64,000 nucleotides of DNA. Origin: Mycolicibacterium goodii (GTDB lineage Bacteria; Actinomycetota; Actinomycetes; Mycobacteriales; Mycobacteriaceae). Under the pieces are notes generated by a model. It did no database searches and was not told the DNA's origin. It was given only the letters and a program-made list of their open reading frames with translations. The DNA lies in NCBI RefSeq assembly GCF_022370755.2, contig NZ_CP092364.2, positions 6,448,001 to 6,512,000 of the forward strand. The letters run 5' to 3'. Every line of letters begins with the position of its first letter. Positions within the stretch are counted from its first letter, which is position 1. The position numbers and the translations under genes were made by a program. Shown piece after piece: positions 8,859 through 20,918 of this stretch.

Positions 8859-10207
8859 CCGCCGCACCTGGATACCGGCCTCGTGCCGCGGCACCGGATC
8901 TGGAACGGCTCACCGGAGTCCGGTCCGGAAAGAGCACGTTCTATCCCGAGTTCCGCGTCGCCGCGCAGCGCACCGAACGGGTCCTGGCCGCACTCGAGGC
9001 GATCTCGCGTGCGCTCGTGCAGACCGTGAACGGACCACCGAAACTCGTGAGGGCGGTGGCCGAGGCGGCACGTACGCACCTCGACGCCGAGTGGGTGCTG
9101 CTGGCGCTGGCCGACGGCGCCCTGCAGGAGGCCATGCCGCGTCACCTCATTCTCGATGCGCACGGGCACGCGTACTCCTTCGACGGCGTGTCGGGCACCG
9201 ACACGCCCGATCACCTGCCGGACGCGGTGCTCAACCGGCTTAACGACATCCTGCGCGGGCACCTCGCACAGTTCCGGTATCCGGTGATCGAACCCCACCA
9301 TGCGCACGTGCCGATCGAACTCAACGGCGGGGTGATCGGGGCCTTCGCGGCTTGGACGCCGATGCATCGCACGCTCGACGACACCGACGAGACCGTCATG
9401 CGGATCCTGTCGAGCCAGACCGCGGTCGCACTGCAGAACTGCGCGCTGTTCCAGCGGTCGCAGGCCCTGCTGGCGCAGTCCGAGGCCCGGAATGCCGAAC
9501 TGCTGGCCACACAGCGGGAACTCGGTGCCGCGCAACGACATCAGGTGCTCGACAACGAGCGGCACCGCATCGCGCGTGAACTCCACGACAGCGTGAGCCA
9601 GACGGTGCTTTCTGCCGGGATGCAGATCGAGGTGTGCCGTAGTGAGGCGATGGCGCTGATCGGTGCGGGCGATCTCGTCGACCGTCTCGACACGGCCAAG
9701 ACGCTCACCCGGTCGGCCAGCGAGCAGCTGCGATCGGCGATCTACGCGCTCAACCATCCCGAGGACGCCGGACGCTCCACGCTGCCCGAACTTCTCGAGC
9801 AGCTCGCGACCGTGCACATGCCCGAGGACCTGCGGGTGGGCCTGAAAGTCGAAGGTGCGGTGGCCGAACTGCCCAGCGAGATCGAGCATGCGCTGCTTCG
9901 GGTCGCCGGCGAGGCGCTGTTCAACACCGCCATGCACGGCAACGCCACGCGCGCGATCGTGCGCCTGCGGTACCGCCCGGCTGCCGTGTCGCTGTCCATC
10001 TCCGACGACGGGACCGGGGATCCGGCCAAGCTGCGGTTGGCGCTGCGGATGGCCGACGCCACCGATGTCGACGGGCATCACCGCGGGCTCGCCAACATGC
10101 TGGCCCGGTGCCGCGAGCACGGCGGCACCTTCGCGGTCCAGCGGTCCCGCATCGGCGGTGTCCGCGTGGTCGCGACCATACCCAGGACGGAAGGGAGTCG
10201 ACGATGA
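8855..10207 (+). CDS. mnoS: MnoS-like sensor histidine kinase (GAF-HisKA_3-HATPase)
   Basis: A 450-residue soluble kinase with no transmembrane segment. Residues ~40-200 look like a GAF sensory domain. A helical linker leads to the HisKA_3 motif RHRIARELHDSVSQTVLSAG (phospho-accepting His about residue 246). The ATPase part has an N box (EALFNTAMHGN) and G boxes (SDDGTGDP, HRGLANML). From memory, the NarL-type pair MnoS/MnoR of M. smegmatis at this position controls the methanol dehydrogenase gene in response to 1,3-propanediol. ATGA overlaps link it to both neighbours. Confidence 0.8.
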   Translation: MTAAPGYRPRAAAPDLERLTGVRSGKSTFYPEFRVAAQRTERVLAALEAISRALVQTVNGPPKLVRAVAEAARTHLDAEWVLLALADGALQEAMPRHLILDAHGHAYSFDGVSGTDTPDHLPDAVLNRLNDILRGHLAQFRYPVIEPHHAHVPIELNGGVIGAFAAWTPMHRTLDDTDETVMRILSSQTAVALQNCALFQRSQALLAQSEARNAELLATQRELGAAQRHQVLDNERHRIARELHDSVSQTVLSAGMQIEVCRSEAMALIGAGDLVDRLDTAKTLTRSASEQLRSAIYALNHPEDAGRSTLPELLEQLATVHMPEDLRVGLKVEGAVAELPSEIEHALLRVAGEALFNTAMHGNATRAIVRLRYRPAAVSLSISDDGTGDPAKLRLALRMADATDVDGHHRGLANMLARCREHGGTFAVQRSRIGGVRVVATIPRTEGSRR

Positions 10208-10854
10208 CCGTCACGACGCGCGAGATCCGGCTGGCGCTGGTCGACGACCACGCCATCCTGCGGCAGGGCCTGCGGTCGCTGCTGGAGCGTGAAGACGATC
10301 TCGTGGTGGTCGGGGAGGCGTCGAGCGAGGCCGAGGCCGAGGCGATGGTGGCCGCGGTCAAGCCGGATGTGGTGCTGCTCGACCTGAAGCTCTCGGCCGG
10401 ATCGGACTTCGAGGGATTGTCGTTGTGCACCAAGCTGTCCGCAGCGCACCCGAACCTCGGGCTGCTGGTCCTCACCACATTCCTCGACGAGGACCTCGTG
10501 GTGCGCGCCGTGCACGCCGGCGCCCGCGGCTACGTGGTCAAGGACGTCGACACCACCGAGCTGGTGCGGGCGATCCGCGCGATCTCGTCGGGCGACAGCG
10601 CCTTCGATTCGCGCAGCGCCGCGGCGGTGGTGCGTTCGTTGAGCGGACGCACCGAACCGCGCGAGCAGCTCACCGACCGCGAGATCGAGGTGCTGCGGCT
10701 GCTGGCGGCAGGCTTGTCCAACAACAAGATCGGCGAAAAGCTGTTCATCTCGGCGACGACCGCGAAGTTCCACGTCAGCAACATCATGCGCAAGCTCGAC
10801 GTGAGCCGCCGCGCCGAGGCCGTCTATGCGGCGAGCAAGCGCGGGCTGATCTAG
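10204..10854 (+). CDS. mnoR: MnoR-like response regulator (NarL/LuxR family)
   Basis: A 216-residue regulator. The receiver domain has acidic residues Asp14-Asp15 and the phospho-acceptor Asp60 in VVLLDLKLS. The C-terminal LuxR helix-turn-helix is LTDREIEVLRLLAAGLSNNKIGEKLFISATTAKFHVSNIMRKL. The ATG is embedded in the kinase stop, giving a coupled two-component operon with the upstream alcohol dehydrogenase. Probable targets are mdo and this operon; candidate sites are the inverted repeats at 3568 and 7534. It converges on mftM with a 4-base overlap. Confidence 0.85.
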   Translation: MTVTTREIRLALVDDHAILRQGLRSLLEREDDLVVVGEASSEAEAEAMVAAVKPDVVLLDLKLSAGSDFEGLSLCTKLSAAHPNLGLLVLTTFLDEDLVVRAVHAGARGYVVKDVDTTELVRAIRAISSGDSAFDSRSAAAVVRSLSGRTEPREQLTDREIEVLRLLAAGLSNNKIGEKLFISATTAKFHVSNIMRKLDVSRRAEAVYAASKRGLI

Positions 10855-11735
10855 TAGCGGTCCAGCACAAGCCATCCGCCGTGGTGCTCGTCGACTGTCG
10901 CGGTCACGGCGTGCGTGCGGCTGAGTGTTTCGCCGATGCGCTGTAGCGCGGTGACGTCGAACGTGCGGATGTGCCCGTAGCAGGCCTGTGGTTCGTCCTC
11001 GAACGGCACTGCGACGACCACCCGGCGCCGTGCGAGGCGCAGCGCCTCGTCGAGTACGGCGTCCCCGGCGTCGGCGTCGAGGTGCTCCAGCAGGTGCAGT
11101 GCGGTCACGGTGTCGGCGGCCGCGTCGGGCAGCGGTACTGCTGCGGCGTCGCATGTGATGGTGCGGACGGGCCGGTGCAGTCCGGGGCTGACGCGGGCCA
11201 GCAGGTCCATGGTGGGTGCGCTCAGATCGGTTGCCGTGACGTCGAACCCGTTGTGACTCAGGCGCAGCGGGAAGAACCCGAAGCACGAACCGAGGTCGAG
11301 CACACATCGACCGGCAACCAGTTCGGCGGCGCGCAGATGGACCGGGGCGAACGCCGCCCGGCCGGATTCCAGTGCGCTCAGCGAATTCCGGTAGAACCGC
11401 AGCCACGCGGACATGCCGCCGGTGACCGTGGACCGCACGATCCCGGTGAACACCGACTCGAAATCCGGTTGTCCCCGCAGCACTCCGGTGCCGCCCAACT
11501 CCTCGGTGAGCAGCACCGCGAGCTCGTCGGACAGTTCGTCGGGAGTGAGATCGTGTTCGATAGTCAACGCGTCGCCGTGCCGGTGCGCGCAGAACCGCGG
11601 CGTGCACACCGTTGCGTGGTGGTCCCGGTGCGGCCCACGTCGCCGTCGCACCCGTACGCCGTCACCACTCCAGGTGCCGTGTGGTGCCGGGGCCAACGGG
11701 TCCAGGAGTGCGGGTCCGCGAACGGCAACGTCCAT
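10851..11735 (-). CDS. mftM: SAM-dependent methyltransferase, probable MftM (mycofactocin glucan methylation)
   Basis: A 294-residue class I methyltransferase with motif I in VLDLGSCFGFFPLRLS (about residues 142-157), an acidic motif II (DVTATDLS) and a later ALHLLEHLD. The N-terminal ~120 residues form an additional domain. From memory, M. smegmatis mftM lies among the mno/mdo genes and 2-O-methylates the second glucose of mycofactocin. Position beside mdo and length fit, but I cannot confirm identity without alignment; a generic methyltransferase is the alternative. It converges on mnoR and has its own promoter region before 11735. Confidence 0.65.
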   Translation of the reverse strand: MDVAVRGPALLDPLAPAPHGTWSGDGVRVRRRRGPHRDHHATVCTPRFCAHRHGDALTIEHDLTPDELSDELAVLLTEELGGTGVLRGQPDFESVFTGIVRSTVTGGMSAWLRFYRNSLSALESGRAAFAPVHLRAAELVAGRCVLDLGSCFGFFPLRLSHNGFDVTATDLSAPTMDLLARVSPGLHRPVRTITCDAAAVPLPDAAADTVTALHLLEHLDADAGDAVLDEALRLARRRVVVAVPFEDEPQACYGHIRTFDVTALQRIGETLSRTHAVTATVDEHHGGWLVLDRY

Positions 11736-11849
11736 GCTGCAGAACGCTATTCGCGAAAGTCACCCCTCCGCGCGCCCCGATCGGACGCAATCGTGTGCCG
11801 GCCGGGTGGTGTTGCGACTGCCCGTTCGGGTAGGGATGACGCACCGAGC

Positions 11850-11895
11850 GTGCAGTGAGGGCGGGTTTTCGGCCGGAAACCCGCCCTCAGCGCAC
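11850..11895 (-). terminator. Strong hairpin terminator
   Basis: TGAGGGCGGGTTT (11856-11868) pairs perfectly with AAACCCGCCCTCA (11877-11889) across an 8-base loop. An outer GTGC/GCAC stem gives 46 bases in all. It lies 29 bases after the stop of the 11924-12601 gene and before mftM, so it isolates the two same-strand methyltransferases. It has no T tract. Confidence 0.75.
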
Positions 11896-11923
11896 AGTCG
11901 AGCAGAAAGCCGGGAGCAAAAAG

Positions 11924-14105
<2,182 letters not shown>

Positions 14106-14168
14106 CGTCGCTGACGTTTGCGCAACATATTCACGAATAATCCCGAAGGTGGTGGGTAGACCGGGCTC

Positions 14169-14975
14169 ATGGACATCACCGTCACGTTCGTGGGCAACGC
14201 CACCACCCTCATCTCGGCCGGTGGTCTCACCCTGCTCACCGACCCGAACTTCCTGCACCGGGGCCAGCACGCCTACCTGGGCTACGGGTTGATGTCCAAG
14301 CGGCTGCGTGAGCCCGCGCTGTCCATCGACGAGTTGCCGCCGCTGGACGCGGTGGTGCTCTCCCACATGCACGGCGACCACTGGGATCGAGTCGCCCAGA
14401 CCGGCCTGGATCACGCGCTGCCCATCCTGACCACGCCGCACGCCGCGAAGCGCCTGTCCCACCGGGGGTTTGAGGCAACGATCGGGATGACGACGTGGCA
14501 GACACACGCGATCGCGAAGGGCTCGACCACGGTCACGGTGACGTCACTACCCGGACGGCACGCGCCGGCCCCGGTGCACCGCGTGCTGCCACCCGTCATG
14601 GGGTCGATGATCGAGGTCACCGACGATTCGGAGGGCATGACTCGACGGCTGTACATCTCCGGCGACACGCTGTTCGTCGAGGACCTCCGCGAGATCCCGG
14701 CGCGGTTCACCGCGATCGACGCGGGCATCATGCACCTCGGCGGCACCCGGCTGCCGTTCGGCAGGCACCTGCCGTTCGGGCTGACGGTCACGATGGACGG
14801 CAGGCAGGGCGCCGACCTCGCCGAACTGCTGAAACCGGCGAAGGTGATCCCTGTCCACTTCGACGACTACGGGGTGTTCGCCTCGCCGCTGAGCGATTTC
14901 CTCGACGAGATGGCCAGAAGGGGACTGGCCGACCGCGTCGTCGAACTGGGCAGGGGAGACTCGGTCACCGTTTGA
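14169..14975 (+). CDS. UlaG-like metallo-beta-lactamase-fold hydrolase
   Basis: A 268-residue protein with the metal site [10 protein letters not shown] (His-x-His-x-Asp-His, about residues 61-70), an early [16 protein letters not shown] strand pair, later ISGDTLF, and a final [10 protein letters not shown] carrying His. These match the L-ascorbate-lactonase-like metal-dependent hydrolases. The substrate is unknown. The ATG lies 63 bases from the divergent GCS2-family start. No signal peptide is present. Confidence 0.82.
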   Translation: MDITVTFVGNATTLISAGGLTLLTDPNFLHRGQHAYLGYGLMSKRLREPALSIDELPPLDAVVLSHMHGDHWDRVAQTGLDHALPILTTPHAAKRLSHRGFEATIGMTTWQTHAIAKGSTTVTVTSLPGRHAPAPVHRVLPPVMGSMIEVTDDSEGMTRRLYISGDTLFVEDLREIPARFTAIDAGIMHLGGTRLPFGRHLPFGLTVTMDGRQGADLAELLKPAKVIPVHFDDYGVFASPLSDFLDEMARRGLADRVVELGRGDSVTV

Positions 14976-14994
14976 TCATCGGACTGCCGGGGAA
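14970..14994 (+). promoter_or_regulatory. Possible SigF promoter for katA (imperfect)
   Basis: GTTT at 14970-14973, 16 bases, then GGGAA at 14990-14994, 55 bases before the catalase start. The SigF consensus as I know it is GTTT-N15-17-GGGTA, so the -10 box differs at one base. It overlaps the end of the upstream gene. The catalase of M. smegmatis at this locus has been linked to SigF, which is consistent but not proof. Confidence 0.4.
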
Positions 14995-15049
14995 CGCGTC
15001 GGATCGGGGCGTGCGCAGTCCGCGCGTCCGCCAATCAGAGGAGTTTGAG

Positions 15050-16711
15050 ATGACCGACGTTGCCTCCCAACCACCCGACCGCGACGACACCCGTGACGTG
15101 CTGACCGACCGGCAGGGCCACCCGATTTTCGACAACCAGAACCAGCGGTCCGTCGGCGCCCGCGGCCCGGCGACGATGGAGAACTACCACTTCCTGGAGA
15201 AGATGAGCCACTTCGACCGGGAACGGATCCCGGAACGGGTGGTGCATGCCCGCGGCGCGGTGGCCTTCGGCTACTTCGAGGCCACCGGTAAATGGGGCGA
15301 CGAACCGATCGAGCGCTACACCCGGGCCAAGCTGTTCAACACCCCCGGCAAGCGCACGGACCTGGCGATCCGGCTCTCGACGGTGATCGGCGGGCGTGAT
15401 TCGTCGGAGGTGGCACGCGACCCGCGGGGGTTTGCGGTCAAGTTCTACACCGAGGACGGCAACTGGGATCTGGTCGGCAACAACCTCGCGGTGTTCTTCA
15501 TCCGCGACGCGATCAAGTTCCCCGACGTCATCCACGCCCTCAAGCCGGACCCGGTCACCCACCACCAGGAGCCGGCCCGGATCTTCGACTTCATGTCGCA
15601 GACGCCGGAGTGCATGCACATGATCGTCAACCTGTTCTCGCCGCGCGGCATCCCGGCCAATTACCGGACCATGCAGGGTTTCGGGGTGAACACCTACCGC
15701 TGGGTCAACGCCGAGGGCCAGACCCATCTGGTCAAGTACCACTGGATGCCCAAAGCCGGCGTCAAGAGCCTGACCGAGGAAGACGCCGCCGCGATCCAGG
15801 CCACCGAACTGGGCAGCGCCACCAAGGATCTCTACGAATCCATCGAGCGCGGCGACCACCCGGAATGGGAACTGCTCGTGCAGATCATGAGCGACGACGA
15901 GCACCCCGAACTGAACTGGGATCCGCTCGACGACACCAAGGTGTGGCCCGAGTACGACTTCCCGCCCAAGCCGGTAGGCCGAATGGTGTTGAACCGCAAC
16001 GTCGACAACTTCTTCAACGACAACGAGCAGCTGGCGTTGGGCACCGGCGTGCTGGTCGACGGGCTGGATTTCTCCGAGGACAAGATGCTTATCGGGCGCA
16101 CGTTCTCCTACTCGGACACCCAGCGCTATCGAGTCGGCCCGAACTACCTGCAGTTGCCCGTCAACCGGCCGAAGAACGCCAAGGTGTCGACCAATCAACA
16201 GGGTGGGCAGATGCAATACGGCGTCGACAACGCAGGCGCCAATTCGCACGTCAACTACGAGCCGTCGATCACCGGGGGGCTGCGCGAGGCCGAGGCGCCG
16301 ACCGCCGACGAGTACGGACCGGAGTTCAGCGGACGCATCACCCGCAAACGGATTCCGCGCACCAACGACTACGAGCAGGCCGGTCAGCGGTACCAGCTGA
16401 TGGAGCAATGGGAGAAAGACGACCTGGTCAAGAACTTCGTCACCAACATCTCCGAGGCCACCCGCGAGGTGCAGGAGCGCATGGTCTGGCACTTCCTGAT
16501 GTGCGACGACGAACTCGGCATCCGCGTCGGGGAGGGCCTGGGCATCACGGTCGACGACGTGCGCGACCTCGCACCCCTGAAATCACAGACCCTTTCAGAA
16601 GACGAGGAAAAGCGTCGGCAGAACCTCGGTCAGAACGGTCCCCGCGATGTCGAAGGGCTGAAGATGACCCACTGTGTACCGAACGAACGCGTGGTGATGG
16701 CCGGGAAGTGA
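15050..16711 (+). CDS. katA: KatA, monofunctional haem catalase
   Basis: A 553-residue catalase that splits H2O2 in the cytoplasm. The distal histidine is in [18 protein letters not shown] (about residue 65). The proximal haem-ligand tyrosine is in [23 protein letters not shown]. The active-site asparagine region is [21 protein letters not shown]. It is longer than typical small-subunit catalases (~480-500) by a C-terminal extension with [10 protein letters not shown]. The ATG at 15050 follows AGAGGAG. It is monocistronic, and possibly SigF-dependent. Confidence 0.95.
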   Translation: MTDVASQPPDRDDTRDVLTDRQGHPIFDNQNQRSVGARGPATMENYHFLEKMSHFDRERIPERVVHARGAVAFGYFEATGKWGDEPIERYTRAKLFNTPGKRTDLAIRLSTVIGGRDSSEVARDPRGFAVKFYTEDGNWDLVGNNLAVFFIRDAIKFPDVIHALKPDPVTHHQEPARIFDFMSQTPECMHMIVNLFSPRGIPANYRTMQGFGVNTYRWVNAEGQTHLVKYHWMPKAGVKSLTEEDAAAIQATELGSATKDLYESIERGDHPEWELLVQIMSDDEHPELNWDPLDDTKVWPEYDFPPKPVGRMVLNRNVDNFFNDNEQLALGTGVLVDGLDFSEDKMLIGRTFSYSDTQRYRVGPNYLQLPVNRPKNAKVSTNQQGGQMQYGVDNAGANSHVNYEPSITGGLREAEAPTADEYGPEFSGRITRKRIPRTNDYEQAGQRYQLMEQWEKDDLVKNFVTNISEATREVQERMVWHFLMCDDELGIRVGEGLGITVDDVRDLAPLKSQTLSEDEEKRRQNLGQNGPRDVEGLKMTHCVPNERVVMAGK

Positions 16712-16741
16712 CGCCCGCCCCGGGGGCCGCATACTGACGCG

Positions 16742-17893
16742 ATGGCAGCGACGCCGGACGCCGACTCCACCGACGGGGCCGACCAGGGAGGACTCGAACA
16801 GGTTTCGCGCGCCGACCGCATCGCCTCGCTGACCGGCGTGCGGGCCGTCGCCGCGCTCACGGTGATGGGCACGCATGCGGCCTACGGCACCGGCCTGCTG
16901 ACGCACGGATACGTCGGGCTGCTCGGCGCGCGCCTGGAGATCGGCGTCGCGATCTTCTTCGTGCTGTCGGGGCTTTTGCTGTTCCGGCCGTGGGTGCAGA
17001 ACGCGGCCCGCGGGGCGCCCGCACCGAGCGTGCGACGGTACGCGCGAAGCCGGGTCCGCCGCATCATGCCGGCGTACGTGGTCACGGTGCTGCTGGTGTT
17101 CGGCATCTACGAACTGCGGCACGTGGAACCGAATCCGGGGCACACGTGGACGGGCCTGTGGCGCCACCTGACGCTGACCCAGATCTACCGCAGCGACTAC
17201 TACACGAACTATCTGCATCAGGGGCTGACGCAGATGTGGAGCCTCGCGGTCGAGGTGACGTTCTACGCGGTGCTGCCGCTGCTGGCATACCTGCTGCTGG
17301 TGGCTTTGTGTCGCAAGCAGTTTCGTCCGGTGCGGCTGCTGGCCGGACTGGCCGTGCTCGGCGCGATCAGCCCGCTGTGGCTCGTCGCGTCACACGCGGG
17401 CCGGCTGCCGGTGAGCGCCGGTGCCTGGCTGCCGCACTACCTGGTGTGGTTCGTCGGCGGCATGATGCTCGCCGTGCTCGCCACCATGGGTGTGCACTGC
17501 TACGCCGCGGCGGCCCTACCGGTCGCGGTGGCGGGCTATCTGGTGGTGTCGACGCCGATCGCGGGCACCACGACGGCGCCCGCGCTCACGCTCGGCGAGG
17601 ACATCACCAAGACGATGTTCTACGCGGTGATCGCCACGCTCGTGGTGGCGCCGCTCGCGTTGGGCTCGACCGGTGTCTACGCGCGGCTGATGGCGAGCCG
17701 ACCCATGGTGTGGCTGGGCGAGATCTCCTATGAGATCTTCCTGCTGCACGTCGTGGTGATGGACCTCGTCATGGAATTCGTGCTGGGCTGGCACGTCTAC
17801 ACCGGATCGGCGGCCGGACTGTGGGCGGCCACGCTCGCCGCGACGATCCCGGTGGCCTGGCTGCTGCACCGCCTGACCCGGCCGCGCCGCTGA
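16742..17893 (+). CDS. Acyltransferase 3 family membrane protein
   Basis: A 383-residue integral membrane protein. The family signature RIASLTGVRAVAALTVMGTHAAYGTG (about residues 22-47) carries the catalytic-type histidine. About ten hydrophobic segments follow, with RSRVRRIMPAYVVTVLLV between the early helices. The family O-acylates sugars and lipids of the envelope. The acceptor here is unknown. The -10-like CATACT at 16730-16735 is only 6 bases before the ATG, so the transcript may be leaderless or nearly so. Confidence 0.85.
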   Translation: MAATPDADSTDGADQGGLEQVSRADRIASLTGVRAVAALTVMGTHAAYGTGLLTHGYVGLLGARLEIGVAIFFVLSGLLLFRPWVQNAARGAPAPSVRRYARSRVRRIMPAYVVTVLLVFGIYELRHVEPNPGHTWTGLWRHLTLTQIYRSDYYTNYLHQGLTQMWSLAVEVTFYAVLPLLAYLLLVALCRKQFRPVRLLAGLAVLGAISPLWLVASHAGRLPVSAGAWLPHYLVWFVGGMMLAVLATMGVHCYAAAALPVAVAGYLVVSTPIAGTTTAPALTLGEDITKTMFYAVIATLVVAPLALGSTGVYARLMASRPMVWLGEISYEIFLLHVVVMDLVMEFVLGWHVYTGSAAGLWAATLAATIPVAWLLHRLTRPRR

Positions 17894-17894
17894 C

Positions 17895-18647
17895 CTACCG
17901 GCGCGCGATGACGATCTGCGGCGTACGCAGACCGCTGCGCAGTTCGACGCTGACGCCCGCGTGTTCGGCGAGCGCCCGCAGCGCCGACGGGCTGTAACAG
18001 CGCAGTGAGCTGATCACGCCATCGTGGACGAACGGGATCAGCGGGGCCAGCGGCAGCATCGTCGCCAGCCGCAGCACATGAAGCGGGGCCGGCGGGCGCG
18101 GCAGGTCGATGACCAGCAGCGTGTCCGCGACGCGTGTGCCCTCGGCGAGCACCTTGGCGGCCTGGTCGGGTGACAAGTGGTGAAACGACAGCGCGAAGAC
18201 CGCCAGGTCGAATGTGCCGGCGCCGGCCTCGATGTCGGTGGCGTCCATCGCGCGCACCACCGCACGCGGGTGACTGCCGAGCTCACCGTCGGCCATCGCG
18301 GCCACCGAGACCGGGTCGACGTCGGTGACGGTCAGGTGCGCGGTCGGGTGGTTGGCCAGCAGCCGGCGTGACACGCTGCCGTGGCCCGCGCCGAGTTCGA
18401 GGATCCGCGGATCGGCCACATCGGCCACCAGGTCCAGGGCGATGGCCGCGAACTTCTCGTGATTGCCGAACACATCCCCGGTCCACTCCAGAGCCCGCAC
18501 GACGCTGCGTTTGACGCGGTCGTCGACGTCCTCACGGTCCAGGTACTCCAGCCGGTCGGTCTGCAACAACCGGTCCAGACACGACGCCCGCGGCCCACCG
18601 CGCGGCATACGGGTGATATCGGCGGTGTGTGCGGTATCCGGGGCCAT
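17895..18647 (-). CDS. Class I SAM-dependent methyltransferase
   Basis: About 250 residues (start [11 protein letters not shown] at 18647; an in-frame ATG three codons earlier at 18656 is equally possible). Motif I is [17 protein letters not shown] and motif II is [14 protein letters not shown], then [18 protein letters not shown], typical of ubiE-like small-molecule methyltransferases. The substrate is unknown. Its start is 53 bases from the glpK start on the other strand, so the two share a compact divergent promoter. Confidence 0.78.
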   Translation of the reverse strand: MAPDTAHTADITRMPRGGPRASCLDRLLQTDRLEYLDREDVDDRVKRSVVRALEWTGDVFGNHEKFAAIALDLVADVADPRILELGAGHGSVSRRLLANHPTAHLTVTDVDPVSVAAMADGELGSHPRAVVRAMDATDIEAGAGTFDLAVFALSFHHLSPDQAAKVLAEGTRVADTLLVIDLPRPPAPLHVLRLATMLPLAPLIPFVHDGVISSLRCYSPSALRALAEHAGVSVELRSGLRTPQIVIARR

Positions 18648-18699
18648 GTACGCCATGATGGACGTTCCAGACACCAGCGAGCGACCCGAGAGGGGCACA

Positions 18700-20217
18700 G
18701 TGGCCGAGTTCGTCGCAGCGATCGACCAGGGCACCACGAGCACGCGGTGCATGATCTTCGACCACGACGGCGCCGAAGTGGGCCGCCACCAGCTCGAACA
18801 CGAGCAGATCCTGCCCAAGGCCGGTTGGGTCGAGCACAATCCGGTCGAGATCTGGGAGCGCACCGCCTCGGTGGTGATGACGGCGCTCAACCGCACCAAT
18901 CTGCGGTCGGTCGACCTGGCCGCGCTCGGCATCACCAACCAGCGCGAAACCGCGTTGGTGTGGAACCGGCGTACCGGCAGGCCGTACTACAACGCCATCG
19001 TGTGGCAGGACACCCGCACCGACCGCATCGCCGCGGCACTCGACCGGGACGGCCGCGGCGACGTCATCCGCCGCAAGGCCGGTCTGCCGCCTGCGACGTA
19101 CTTCTCGGGCGGCAAGATCCAGTGGATTCTGGAGAACGTTCCTGGCGTCCGCGACGACGCCGAGAATGGCGACGCGATCTTCGGGACCGCCGACAGCTGG
19201 GTCACGTGGAACCTCACGGGCGGTACGCGCGGCGGCGTGCACGTCACCGACGTCACCAACGCCAGCCGCACCATGCTGATGAATCTGGAGACCCTCGACT
19301 GGGACGACGAACTGTTGTCGTTCTTCGGGATTCCGCGCCAGATGCTGCCCGAGATCAAGCCGTCGTCGTATCCGACGTCGTATGGGATCACGCGCGACGA
19401 CGGCCCGCTGGCCGGCCAGGTCCCGGTGACCGGCATCCTCGGCGACCAGCAGGCCGCGATGGTCGGCCAGGTGTGCCTGGAGGCCGGAGAGGCCAAGAAC
19501 ACCTATGGCACCGGCAATTTCCTGCTGCTCAACACCGGCGAGAAGATCGTGCGTTCGGACAACGGCCTGCTGACCACGGTGTGCTACCAGTTCGGGGACG
19601 CGAAACCGGTTTACGCCCTTGAGGGTTCGATCGCGGTGACCGGTTCGGCCGTGCAGTGGTTACGCGATCAACTCGGTATCATCAGCGGCGCGGCGCAGAG
19701 CGAGGCGCTCGCGCGACAGGTCAGCGACAACGGCGGCGTGTACTTCGTACCCGCGTTCTCGGGGCTGTTCGCACCGTACTGGCGCTCCGACGCCCGCGGC
19801 GCGATCGTGGGGCTGTCGCGGTTCAACACCAACGCGCACCTGGCGCGCGCCACGCTCGAGGCGATCTGCTACCAGAGCCGCGATGTGGTCGACGCGATGG
19901 AAGCCGATTCCGGTGTGCACCTTGAGGTTCTGAAGGTCGACGGCGGTATCACCGCCAACGCGCTGTGCATGCAGATTCAGGCCGACGCGCTCGGTGTCGA
20001 CGTGGTCAAGCCCGTCGTGGCCGAGACCACGGCCCTCGGCGCGGCATATGCGGCCGGTCTCGCGGTCGGGTTCTGGGAGAACGCCGACGATCTGCGGGCC
20101 AACTGGCAGGAGGACAAACGCTGGTCACCCCAGTGGACCGACGAGCAGCGGGAGAGGGGATATGCGGGCTGGCGGAAGGCCGTTCAGCGCACGCTCGACT
20201 GGGTCGACATCGACTGA
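18700..20217 (+). CDS. glpK: GlpK, glycerol kinase
   Basis: A 505-residue FGGY-family kinase that phosphorylates glycerol to glycerol-3-phosphate. It begins [24 protein letters not shown] with the phosphate-binding loop. Substrate and ATP motifs are [44 protein letters not shown] and [21 protein letters not shown]. The GTG at 18700 was chosen over ATG codons at 18655/18658 because GAGAGGGG lies 5-12 bases upstream and the length equals the family norm. Glycerol is a main mycobacterial carbon source. Confidence 0.95.
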   Translation: MAEFVAAIDQGTTSTRCMIFDHDGAEVGRHQLEHEQILPKAGWVEHNPVEIWERTASVVMTALNRTNLRSVDLAALGITNQRETALVWNRRTGRPYYNAIVWQDTRTDRIAAALDRDGRGDVIRRKAGLPPATYFSGGKIQWILENVPGVRDDAENGDAIFGTADSWVTWNLTGGTRGGVHVTDVTNASRTMLMNLETLDWDDELLSFFGIPRQMLPEIKPSSYPTSYGITRDDGPLAGQVPVTGILGDQQAAMVGQVCLEAGEAKNTYGTGNFLLLNTGEKIVRSDNGLLTTVCYQFGDAKPVYALEGSIAVTGSAVQWLRDQLGIISGAAQSEALARQVSDNGGVYFVPAFSGLFAPYWRSDARGAIVGLSRFNTNAHLARATLEAICYQSRDVVDAMEADSGVHLEVLKVDGGITANALCMQIQADALGVDVVKPVVAETTALGAAYAAGLAVGFWENADDLRANWQEDKRWSPQWTDEQRERGYAGWRKAVQRTLDWVDID

Positions 20218-20898
20218 TCACCCCTGCGGGTGACACTTGGTGAGCAGCACCTTGAGCTCGTCGTAGTACTGCGTGCCCAACATGGCGTGCGTGCCACGGT
20301 CATCCGACCGCACCGCGTCGGTGATCTGACCGGCCAACTCGCCGATCCGGTTGGCGCGCTGGGCCACCTCACCACCTGCGGTGACCGCCCGGGCCTGCTC
20401 GCGGATCAACGTCGACCAGTCGCCGAAGTCGCCGTTCGTGGGACCCTGGTTCGCGTCGAACACCGGCAGGATGAAACCCGAACTGGCCAGGCTGGATTGG
20501 ATGAGCGGATCGGCTTGGCGGCAGCCCTTGCCCTGGATGTAGGTGAGCGTCACCGAGCTGGCGACGACGAGGACCGCGAGCACCGCGGCCGACGTCGCGA
20601 GCCCCACGATGCGCGGTTCGGCGTCGGGAACCCGCCTGCGCCACATGATGTGCGCCAGGATCACCGCGGCCGCGGCGAAGATTCCGAGCGCGGCCGCGGT
20701 GACGAGATGTCCGACGCCGGAGGCCGAGTTGGTGGCGCCTGCGGTCGCGACGGTCGCGAGCAGCACCAGCAACCACTGCCAGATCGCGCGCCGGCGCTCG
20801 TAGGCGTCCACATCCCGGTACTCAAGGCCGATGACGGCAGCGACGGCGGTCAGGACGCCGACGAACGCCGGCACGATCACGGTCACGAGGCTGTCCAC
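20218..20898 (-). CDS. Conserved membrane protein, function unknown
   Basis: A 226-residue protein with four hydrophobic segments (about residues 4-25, 36-54, 61-82 and 98-120). A polar C-terminal ~105-residue domain holds two cysteines. It has no recognised enzymatic motif. It abuts the glpK stop (20217/20218) convergently with no terminator hairpin between, and is followed at its 5' side by the PadR gene on the same strand, 20 bases away. Confidence 0.65.
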   Translation of the reverse strand: MDSLVTVIVPAFVGVLTAVAAVIGLEYRDVDAYERRRAIWQWLLVLLATVATAGATNSASGVGHLVTAAALGIFAAAAVILAHIMWRRRVPDAEPRIVGLATSAAVLAVLVVASSVTLTYIQGKGCRQADPLIQSSLASSGFILPVFDANQGPTNGDFGDWSTLIREQARAVTAGGEVAQRANRIGELAGQITDAVRSDDRGTHAMLGTQYYDELKVLLTKCHPQG

Positions 20899-20918
20899 GT
20901 GGGCAGCCTACGGGTTGC

